Positions 1 through 4,915 of a stretch of 6,251 nucleotides of DNA are shown in pieces; position 1 is the stretch's first letter; every line of letters begins with the position of its first letter. The stretch lies in contig JADFUZ010000117.1 of assembly GCA_015222295.1 (NCBI GenBank), positions 1 through 6,251 of the forward strand. The letters run 5' to 3'. The stretch is from Chloroflexota bacterium. Lineage in GTDB: Bacteria > Chloroflexota > Dehalococcoidia > GIF9 > AB-539-J10. The notes below the pieces were generated by a model. It worked only from the letters and a program-made list of their open reading frames with translations, ran no database searches and was not told the origin of the DNA. Made by a program: the position numbers and the translations under genes.

Positions 1-1821
1 CAGGAGGTACAATCGCTTCTCAGCTCTGGTCATGCCGACGTAGCACAGCCGCCGTTCCTCTTCCATCTCCGCTTTGTCGCCGAAGGACCTCCTGTGTGGC
101 AAGAGCCCGTGTTCCAGGCCGGTAATGAAGACCACGGGGAACTCCAGTCCCTTGGCCTGGTGCAGAGTGGTCAGAGTCACGGCGTCGGCCTTTTCGTCCA
201 GTTGGTCTATGTCAGACACCAGAGTGACCTTCTCCAGGAAGCTGGCCAGGGCTTCTTCAGGGTCAGGCTCATCATAGTCGCTGGCGACGCTCTTCAGCTC
301 GATTATGTTCTCCCACCTGTCCTCTCCGTCCTCCTTCTCCAGGAGGTACTCCCGGTATCCGGTTCGCGCGAGTATCTCCTCTATCAAATCGCCCGGGTTC
401 AGCCTGCGGCCGCTGGCGATGAGTCCGTCGATGAGAGCGCCAAATGCAGTGAGCGACTGGGCCGCGTGAGGAGAATAGGTTTTGTCCTCCGCTGCCTGCT
501 TCAGGGCAGCATAGAGCGGCACGTCACGCGACTTTGCCCCGGCCAGGAGCTTGCCCAGCGTGACTTGCCCGATGCCTCTCCCGGGCACGTTTATCACGCG
601 GGCCAGGCTGACACCGTCATCTGGATTGTGGACAATCCGCAGATAGGCCACGATGTCCTTCACTTCCCTTCTCTGGTAGAAGCGTACGCCCCCCACAAGC
701 TTGTAGGGTACTCCGTACCTTATGAACGTTTCCTCAAGTGCCCGTGACTGGGCGTTGACCCGGTACATCACGGCGCAGTCCCTGAGCGACGTTTGATTCT
801 GGCTGGCAAGTTTCTCTATCTCGCTGGCCACGCACTGTGCTTCTTCTTCCTCGGTGTAGCTCTCGATGATGACCACCGGGCTGCCCACCTCGTTCTCCGT
901 CCACAGGTCCTTGGGCTTGCGCTCCACGTTCGCCGAGATAACGTCTGAAGCCACGTCCAGAATGGTCCTGGTGGAGCGGTAGTTCTGCTCCAGAAGCACC
1001 AGCTTCGCTTCAGGATAGTCCCTGTCAAAGCTCAGGATATTGCGCAAATCGGCGAATCTCCAGGAGTAGATGGACTGGTCCGGGTCACCGACAACACAGA
1101 GGTTGCGATGCTGCCCGGCCAGCTGTTTTACCAGTCTGTACTGGGCGATATTGGTGTCCTGAAACTCGTCGACCACGATATGAAGATAGCGCGATTGGTA
1201 CCTGTCCAGGATCCCTGAGTGGTTATCGAATAGCTGCACCGTCTTCATCAGCAGGTCGTCGAAATCGACTGCCTTGCTTTGAGTCAACAGTTGCTGGTAT
1301 CGCTGGTAGACCCTGAGCACTATCTCTTCGAAATAGCTGCTGACCTGTTGAGCGTAGTCCTGAGGAGTCACGAGATTGCTCTTCGCGGCGCTGATGGCTG
1401 ACTGTAGCGAGCGCGGGGCAAACTGCTTCGGGTCGAGGTCTAACTCCTGAAGGGTCTGCCGTATCACGGTGAGCTGGTCTTCATCGTCGTAGATGACAAA
1501 TCTCGGGCTGATCCCTTCGGCCTGGCCCTCACGACGGAGGATGCGACTGCAGATAGCATGGAACGTGCCCAGAGTCAGGTCCTCGCCCACGGGCCCCAGG
1601 AGTTGCTCCAGCCTATCTTTCATCTCGCGGGCGGCCTTGTTGGTGAAGGTGACTGCCATGATGCGGCGGGGACTAACGCCGCAGACTTTGATGAGGTAGG
1701 CCACCCGGTGGGTGATTACCCTGGTCTTGCCGCTTCCGGGACCGGCTATGATAAGGACTGGCCCGCTTATTGCTTCCACGGCTTCCTTCTGGGCGGGATT
1801 GAGCGAGGCCAGGATATCCAT
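1..1821 (-). CDS. pcrA: PcrA/UvrD-type ATP-dependent DNA helicase (C-terminus cut by window edge)
   Basis: Superfamily 1A 3'-5' DNA helicase, an ATP-driven cytoplasmic motor of DNA repair and replication-fork maintenance. The frame is open from the ATG at 1821 to the window edge, giving 607 residues of an expected 700-750. I translated it by hand and found no internal stop or frameshift. Visible motifs in order: Q-motif Gln11 (LNPAQ); Walker A AGPGSGKT 26-33; motif Ia TFTNKAA 58-64; motif Ib GTFH 85-88; Walker B DEFQD 218-222; motif III GDPDQSIY 245-252; motif IV QNYRST 279-284; motif V TLHQAKGLEF 552-561; motif VI VGMTRA 594-599. All catalytic motifs are intact; only the 2B end and C-terminal tail are missing. 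The ATG at 1821 is the only possible start, because the same frame has a TAA at 1839-1837 and no other start codon between. There is no Shine-Dalgarno sequence. It lies 59 bp after speE with its own promoter. PcrA versus UvrD cannot be decided from this fragment; RecB and Rep are less likely given motifs and layout. Confidence 0.96.
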   Translation of the reverse strand, partial: MDILASLNPAQKEAVEAISGPVLIIAGPGSGKTRVITHRVAYLIKVCGVSPRRIMAVTFTNKAAREMKDRLEQLLGPVGEDLTLGTFHAICSRILRREGQAEGISPRFVIYDDEDQLTVIRQTLQELDLDPKQFAPRSLQSAISAAKSNLVTPQDYAQQVSSYFEEIVLRVYQRYQQLLTQSKAVDFDDLLMKTVQLFDNHSGILDRYQSRYLHIVVDEFQDTNIAQYRLVKQLAGQHRNLCVVGDPDQSIYSWRFADLRNILSFDRDYPEAKLVLLEQNYRSTRTILDVASDVISANVERKPKDLWTENEVGSPVVIIESYTEEEEAQCVASEIEKLASQNQTSLRDCAVMYRVNAQSRALEETFIRYGVPYKLVGGVRFYQRREVKDIVAYLRIVHNPDDGVSLARVINVPGRGIGQVTLGKLLAGAKSRDVPLYAALKQAAEDKTYSPHAAQSLTAFGALIDGLIASGRRLNPGDLIEEILARTGYREYLLEKEDGEDRWENIIELKSVASDYDEPDPEEALASFLEKVTLVSDIDQLDEKADAVTLTTLHQAKGLEFPVVFITGLEHGLLPHRRSFGDKAEMEEERRLCYVGMTRAEKRLYLL

Positions 1822-1828
1822 AGAGACT

Positions 1829-1847
1829 CGATGGCATTATAGCATCG
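1829..1847. repeat. 19-bp inverted repeat centred on the pcrA -10 box
   Basis: CGATG (1829-1833) and CATCG (1843-1847) form perfect 5-bp arms around a 9-bp spacer. The centre (1838) coincides with the middle of the TATAAT box (1836-1841), and one arm reaches the predicted transcription start. The position suits a repressor operator, but 5-bp arms can occur by chance and I do not recognise the motif as a known LexA box. Confidence 0.35.
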
Positions 1848-1864
1848 GAGGGGAAGCGCCTCAA
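1836..1864 (-). promoter_or_regulatory. Sigma-70 promoter of pcrA, predicting an almost leaderless mRNA
   Basis: Read on the minus strand, the -35 box is TTGAGG (1864-1859) and the -10 box is a perfect TATAAT (1841-1836), separated by exactly 17 bp. The expected start of transcription is near 1829, only about 8 nt before the only possible pcrA ATG at 1821. The promoter lies in the 59-bp gap after speE. The -10 box overlaps the in-frame TAA that bounds the helicase reading frame. The call rests on consensus match and spacing only. Confidence 0.7.
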
Positions 1865-1872
1865 AGCTGAGG
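1859..1872. repeat. Short palindrome on the pcrA -35 box, downstream of speE
   Basis: CCTCA (1859-1863) and TGAGG (1868-1872) are perfect 5-bp arms around a 4-nt loop, 9 bp after the speE stop. One arm and an adjacent base form the pcrA -35 box TTGAGG. In RNA it would make a small hairpin. No U-rich tract follows on the minus strand, so I do not call it an intrinsic terminator. Confidence 0.35.
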
Positions 1873-1880
1873 GGACGGTC

Positions 1881-2804
1881 CTAGTAGGCGACCAGTGGCT
1901 CTTTGTCGGTGACTATCTTCTTCGCCATCTCTAGCTGATGGCGGATGTGTTTGGGGATGGCAAACATAGCCTCGTTGGTGAGCCCGTCGTATGACTTGAG
2001 CTCTCTTGACACCCTGGCTGAGATTCGAGCATTGAGTTCCTCGGGTGCCAGGTTCGCCGGGTCCAGGCTCTCAGAGGCGCAGATGAATCCCCACAAGCTG
2101 AGGAATGAAGGTATGTGTGTCTGATAGGGACGGACTATAGAAAAGACGGTCTTCAAGGTGCTGAATATGTCGGTGAAGTTCTGCAGGTCGTTCCAGGTAG
2201 CGGGCTCGGCCTGCATGGACATGATGCCGTCAGGCTCCAGCCGCTGCTTGACTGTCTGGTAGAACTCCTGAGTGTACAGCAGGCGGGCGGGTCCCTTGTC
2301 CAGGGGGTCAGGCAGATCAATAACGATAACGTCAAAGCTGTCCTCGCTGTCCTCCAGGTGCTTTCTGGCGTCAGCGAAATGAAGCTCTACCCTGGGGTCG
2401 GCAAAGGAGTCCTGGTGAAAGGAGGGCAGGAAGCGTCGGCAGACATCCACCACTTCTTCATCAAGGTCCACCATGGTCACCTTCTTGACTGAGCGGTGTG
2501 TCAGCACCTCTCTCAAGGTTGCGCCTTCGCCTCCACCGGCAATGAACACCTTCTCTGGCCCGGGGTGAGTGAGCATGCCCGGGTGTACCAGGGCTTCGTG
2601 ATAAACGAATTCATCACTCTCGCTCGACTGGATTTTCCCGTCGAGCACCAGGCAGACGCCGAAGCTACCGGTGTCGATGACCTCTATGGACTGGAACTTG
2701 CTTTGCCCGGAGTATATCACCCGTCGAATACTGTGCGACACAGTAAGGCCGGGACTGATATAGTCACGGAACCACAGGCGTTTATGGGGGTCGTCGTCTT
2801 TCAT
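1881..2804 (-). CDS. speE: Polyamine aminopropyltransferase, thermospermine synthase (ACL5)-like
   Basis: This 307-aa cytoplasmic enzyme would transfer the aminopropyl group of decarboxylated AdoMet to an amine acceptor, releasing methylthioadenosine. An N-terminal beta domain (about 1-80) with LDGKIQ at 54-59 and YHE at 68-70 precedes a Rossmann methyltransferase-like fold: glycine loop GGGEGA 90-95, the acidic pair D113/D115 for the nucleoside, DA at 145-146, and catalytic motif DLPDP 163-167. From memory, GGGEGA followed by LREVL, DLxDP followed by GP and LYT, and HIPSFxSLWGF near 230-240 resemble plant ACL5 and its bacterial relatives more than classical spermidine synthase, which usually has GGGDGG and DSxDPxGPA. 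The product could therefore be thermospermine, with spermidine the alternative. The ATG overlaps the speH stop (ATGA). The nearest GGAGG lies 25 nt upstream, too far to act, so translation probably depends on coupling to speH. Confidence 0.93.
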   Translation of the reverse strand: MKDDDPHKRLWFRDYISPGLTVSHSIRRVIYSGQSKFQSIEVIDTGSFGVCLVLDGKIQSSESDEFVYHEALVHPGMLTHPGPEKVFIAGGGEGATLREVLTHRSVKKVTMVDLDEEVVDVCRRFLPSFHQDSFADPRVELHFADARKHLEDSEDSFDVIVIDLPDPLDKGPARLLYTQEFYQTVKQRLEPDGIMSMQAEPATWNDLQNFTDIFSTLKTVFSIVRPYQTHIPSFLSLWGFICASESLDPANLAPEELNARISARVSRELKSYDGLTNEAMFAIPKHIRHQLEMAKKIVTDKEPLVAY

Positions 2805-3178
2805 TTTGCTGCGGTACTGACCCGGCTTTCCTCCAGCATACCTCTACGCAGCTCGATTATGGAGTAATGCTCGGCCTTGAGCTTCGCCGCTATGAGCGTG
2901 GCCGCCTCCTCTGGCGTCACTTCGTCACCGCAGGTGAAAACGTCAACCGCAGCATACCCATACTCGGGCCAGGTATGAATGGAGATGTGTGACTCGGCGA
3001 TGTTCACCACGCCGCTTACGCCACAGGGGGAGAAGTGATGGAAGGTCTCGCCAACTACGGTAGCCCCGCACCGAACGGCAGCATCATGCAGGCAATCCCT
3101 CAGAAAAGCCAGGTCATTCAGTAGTCCTTCGTCGCAGTCCTTCAGTTCCATTAGCAGATGTCTTCCTAGTGCATACAA
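2801..3178 (-). CDS. speH: S-adenosylmethionine decarboxylase proenzyme (pyruvoyl type)
   Basis: This 125-aa proenzyme decarboxylates S-adenosylmethionine to supply the aminopropyl donor for polyamine synthesis. Such enzymes cleave themselves between Glu and Ser; the new N-terminal Ser becomes the pyruvoyl cofactor. The core AESHISIHTWPEYGYAAVDVF starts at residue 61: cleavage would fall between E62 and S63, with H68 and C83 (in FTCGD) as processing and catalytic residues. These three positions equal those of the T. maritima enzyme (S63, H68, C83), as I recall it. Length is normal for the short class 1B form (also called speD). The start is TTG at 3178: the protein then opens MYALGRHL, matching the family N-terminus, and AAGGAGG lies 9 nt upstream. 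Nearby GTG and ATG codons are out of frame. It is the first gene of the speH-speE operon, with its own promoter 60-89 bp upstream. Confidence 0.96.
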   Translation of the reverse strand: MYALGRHLLMELKDCDEGLLNDLAFLRDCLHDAAVRCGATVVGETFHHFSPCGVSGVVNIAESHISIHTWPEYGYAAVDVFTCGDEVTPEEAATLIAAKLKAEHYSIIELRRGMLEESRVSTAAK

Positions 3179-3187
3179 ATCACCTTC

Positions 3188-3194
3188 CCTCCTT
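3188..3194 (-). promoter_or_regulatory. Shine-Dalgarno sequence that fixes the TTG start of speH
   Basis: AAGGAGG on the minus strand lies 9 nt before the TTG at 3178. It is a full anti-16S match at ideal spacing and supports TTG rather than the in-frame ATG nine codons later (residue 10), which would remove the conserved LGRHL segment. Confidence 0.85.
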
Positions 3195-3237
3195 CAAAAT
3201 CCAGATTGGTAACTGGAGCTTTGAGGCAGCAATGGAG

Positions 3238-3267
3238 ATTGTATACGGCATTGCCTTGGGGGGTCAA
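3238..3267 (-). promoter_or_regulatory. Sigma-70 promoter of the speH-speE operon
   Basis: On the minus strand, TTGACC (3267-3262) and TACAAT (3243-3238) are separated by 18 bp. Transcription would start near 3231, giving a leader of about 53 nt that contains the AAGGAGG of speH. It lies in the 171-bp gap after the nitrilase gene, so the polyamine genes can be expressed independently of it. The rest of this gap shows no convincing terminator or riboswitch. Confidence 0.65.
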
Positions 3268-3349
3268 GAGTTCGCCGCCGCGCACTCCCGCAGGGCCAGT
3301 CAGGAGGAGTGGCATCTGTCCGGGGGTAATGCGGCTACCGGAGGGCGTC

Positions 3350-4441
3350 TCATTCAGCAGGCTGGCGCTTATCGCGCGCTCGTTCCTGCTGCAAGAGTTC
3401 GAGTTCGTGCTCCAGTTTCTCTAGCCTTCTGATGAGCTGCTGCATGTCGAGACTGCGCTCGTCTTCTGGTGCTGTGGTGATACCCTGCATTTCACTCCAC
3501 AACTGGGCGCCGTATGCTCCGCCGAACGGGGCGTAGGGTTGCGCGTTGGTCTCGATGCGCAGTATATCCCAGCGGTTGTCCTTCCCATTCACGTCCACGG
3601 CAGCCTTGCGCAACACAATTTGCTCCAGGTCAATTTCCCCGTATACAATCGTTTCCTGGTCGAAAACCGGTCCGGCTATGTATTCCCCTTCGGGATTGAT
3701 GATGCCGCTCCCGCCGAAGAAAGTCCAGCTGGCATTCCCCAGCTTGGCCTTCTCGGCCAGCTCCGGTGGCACGTACATGGAAGAGGCGACGACAAAGCAC
3801 TGGCCTTCCAGCGCGTACGCCTGTGACTCCCAGCAAAGGATACGCCGGTTGGTTCTGCCGGAAGGGAAATCCGGCCAGCCCGGCCAGCAAGCGCAGTGTA
3901 TCTGCTCTCCCTGGCACATCAGCGCGTATTTGAACAGAGGCTGGAGGTGCTCGTAGCAGATGAGCCCGCCGATCCGCCCGATTTGAGTATCGTGTACCCG
4001 CAGGGTTGTTCCGTCTCCCCGGGCCCAGAAGCACCTTTCGCGGTTTGACGGCGTGAGCTTCCGATGCTTTCCGATCACCTGTCCGTCGGGGTCGATAAAG
4101 ACGAGCGTGTTGAACAGCATCCCCTCATGTCCGGGCACGTATTCGTTCACTCCGAGGCAGACGTAGGCTCCCGCTTTCCTGGCTGCTTCGGCGACGCCGT
4201 CGAGGTCTGGCCCGGGCACTTGAATTGCGTTCTTCGTCAACTGTGCAAGGTTTCTCGCCCATTCCCCCGGTTTGCTCAGGTCGATGGACCAGTTGGGATA
4301 GGCAGCCACGAACGTTTCTGGCAATACTACCAGTTTCGCCCCCTCGCGCCCGGCCGTTTCGATGAGTGAACAGGCCTTGTCGAGGGAAGCGTTCTTGTCC
4401 ATGGGGTACACGGGTGCCGCCTGCACTGCCGCTACTTTCAT
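3350..4441 (-). CDS. Branch-1 nitrilase/cyanide hydratase-type carbon-nitrogen hydrolase with coiled-coil tail
   Basis: A 363-aa cytoplasmic enzyme expected to hydrolyse the C-N bond of a nitrile, directly to carboxylate plus ammonia or to the amide. The catalytic residues are visible: E42 in LPETF, K128 in GKHRKL, C162 in GGLICYEH, plus the accessory Glu E135. The GDG at 142-144, CWPGWP at 185-190 and QAYALEGQCFV at 207-217 are typical of true nitrilases, not of the shorter N-carbamoylputrescine amidohydrolases, so a polyamine role is not implied by family. Most nitrilases have Trp after the catalytic Cys; here it is Tyr163. Residues about 333-357 form a Leu-rich, highly charged predicted coiled coil, beyond the usual core. 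The start at 4441 gives MKVAAVQAAP, the canonical N-terminus, with AAGGAGG 12 nt upstream. An in-frame ATG at 4516 would add 25 very basic residues but lacks an RBS. Substrate unknown. Confidence 0.9.
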   Translation of the reverse strand: MKVAAVQAAPVYPMDKNASLDKACSLIETAGREGAKLVVLPETFVAAYPNWSIDLSKPGEWARNLAQLTKNAIQVPGPDLDGVAEAARKAGAYVCLGVNEYVPGHEGMLFNTLVFIDPDGQVIGKHRKLTPSNRERCFWARGDGTTLRVHDTQIGRIGGLICYEHLQPLFKYALMCQGEQIHCACWPGWPDFPSGRTNRRILCWESQAYALEGQCFVVASSMYVPPELAEKAKLGNASWTFFGGSGIINPEGEYIAGPVFDQETIVYGEIDLEQIVLRKAAVDVNGKDNRWDILRIETNAQPYAPFGGAYGAQLWSEMQGITTAPEDERSLDMQQLIRRLEKLEHELELLQQERARDKRQPAE

Positions 4442-4453
4442 CTCTCGATCCGG

Positions 4454-4460
4454 CCTCCTT
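4454..4460 (-). promoter_or_regulatory. Shine-Dalgarno sequence of the nitrilase gene
   Basis: AAGGAGG on the minus strand, 12 nt before the ATG at 4441. The spacing is rather long, but it is the only strong match near either candidate start and argues for 4441 over the in-frame ATG at 4516. Confidence 0.7.
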
Positions 4461-4516
4461 TTCTCCGTGGACTTGCCCTGGCGCTTGCCGCGGGGTTCGC
4501 TTCTTGAGTCCCGCAT

Positions 4517-4547
4517 GCTGGCAGTAAGCTGGCAGAACCTTGCTGCC
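4517..4547. repeat. Tandem 8-bp direct repeat plus inverted arm in the nitrilase leader
   Basis: GCTGGCAG occurs at 4517-4524 and again at 4528-4535, exactly 11 bp apart, about one DNA helical turn. A further CTGCC at 4543-4547 is the inverse of the GGCAG at 4531-4535 (7-nt loop). All lie just downstream of the predicted nitrilase transcription start. They could be an operator or an RNA hairpin. No known motif is recognised. Confidence 0.4.
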
Positions 4548-4556
4548 GTCGCCTAA

Positions 4557-4585
4557 GTTCAACACAGGGCTACTCCCGTTGTCAA
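4557..4585 (-). promoter_or_regulatory. Probable promoter of the nitrilase gene
   Basis: On the minus strand a perfect -35 box TTGACA (4585-4580) is followed 17 bp later by TTGAAC (4562-4557), or 18 bp later by TGAACT (4561-4556), both poor -10 matches (3 of 6). Transcription would start near 4549, giving a leader of about 108 nt. A strong -35 with a weak -10 would suit an activator-dependent promoter, which is inference. The 255-bp divergent region holds this promoter, its leader and the plus-strand promoter. Confidence 0.5.
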
Positions 4586-4651
4586 GCCGCGCTGCCTCGA
4601 CACTGGCTGGCGGTCTCCCCGGATGCGAGTTGTCAGGGCGAGTCGGAGGCG

Positions 4652-4680
4652 TTGGAGGGAACGTGGCTTTCTGCTACAAT
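4652..4680 (+). promoter_or_regulatory. Extended -10 promoter of the DUF2007-lysS pair
   Basis: TGCTACAAT at 4672-4680 is an extended -10 element (TGn plus TACAAT, 5 of 6 to consensus). A weak -35, TTGGAG (4652-4657), sits 17 bp upstream, consistent with the extended -10 doing most of the work. Transcription would start near 4687, about 10 nt before the ATG at 4697, leaving almost no leader. Confidence 0.6.
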
Positions 4681-4696
4681 ATCGGTCGCCAGGTCT

Positions 4697-4912
4697 ATGT
4701 CGGCAAATAAGCAATTGGTTGCTGTCTGTACTGCCCGGCAGACGGAGGCGCAGGTGATCCAGGGGCGGTTGGAGGCCGAGGGCATCCCGGCCCTTCTGAG
4801 CTATGAGAGCGCTGGAGTGGTCCTGGGAGTCACCGTTGACGGCCTGGGCGAGGTGAAGGTATTGGTGCCCCGCCATCTGGTCGAAGAAGCCAGGGAGATC
4901 CTGAGAATCTGA
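4697..4912 (+). CDS. Small DUF2007-family protein
   Basis: A 71-aa soluble protein with no signal peptide or membrane segment. It fits the DUF2007 family, named as putative signal-transducing proteins, whose function is not established. Visible family features are an initial beta strand (LVAVCTA, 7-13), a helix with EAQVIQGRLEAEGIPA at 17-32, a Gly-rich turn with GVTVDGLGEVKVLVP at 44-58, and a last helix ending EEAREILRI. The pattern predicts a small beta-alpha-beta-beta-alpha, ferredoxin-like fold. The ATG at 4697 is chosen because the family alignment begins there; the in-frame TTG at 4652 falls within the promoter. The only SD-like bases are AGG 3 nt before the ATG, too close to work. It ends 3 bp before lysS, so the two genes are almost certainly co-transcribed. 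A direct role in LysRS function is only a guess from this arrangement. Confidence 0.85.
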   Translation: MSANKQLVAVCTARQTEAQVIQGRLEAEGIPALLSYESAGVVLGVTVDGLGEVKVLVPRHLVEEAREILRI

Positions 4913-4915
4913 CGC

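Noticed and set aside
94..747. 217-codon open frame on the plus strand
   Set aside because: It lies wholly antisense to the helicase gene, whose motifs IV-VI are intact there; the product resembles no family and has no RBS. It is a by-product of GC-rich codon use on the other strand.
2115..2867. Plus-strand open frames of 125 and 123 codons
   Set aside because: Antisense to the well-supported speE and the end of speH; no family features.
3283..3311. CACTCC/GGAGTG hairpin (17-nt loop) between the nitrilase and speH genes as a terminator
   Set aside because: Loop is large, stem is 6 bp, and no U-rich tract follows in the minus-strand direction.
3350..4441. Nitrilase-type gene as N-carbamoylputrescine amidohydrolase (AguB) feeding the polyamine operon
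   Set aside because: Length, CWPGWP and the GDG/ER segments fit branch-1 nitrilases, and the gene has a separate promoter; AguB proteins are shorter, about 290 residues.
4559..4876. 105-codon minus-strand open frame crossing the divergent promoter region
   Set aside because: It covers both predicted promoters and the DUF2007 gene in antisense; composition is not protein-like and no family is recognised.
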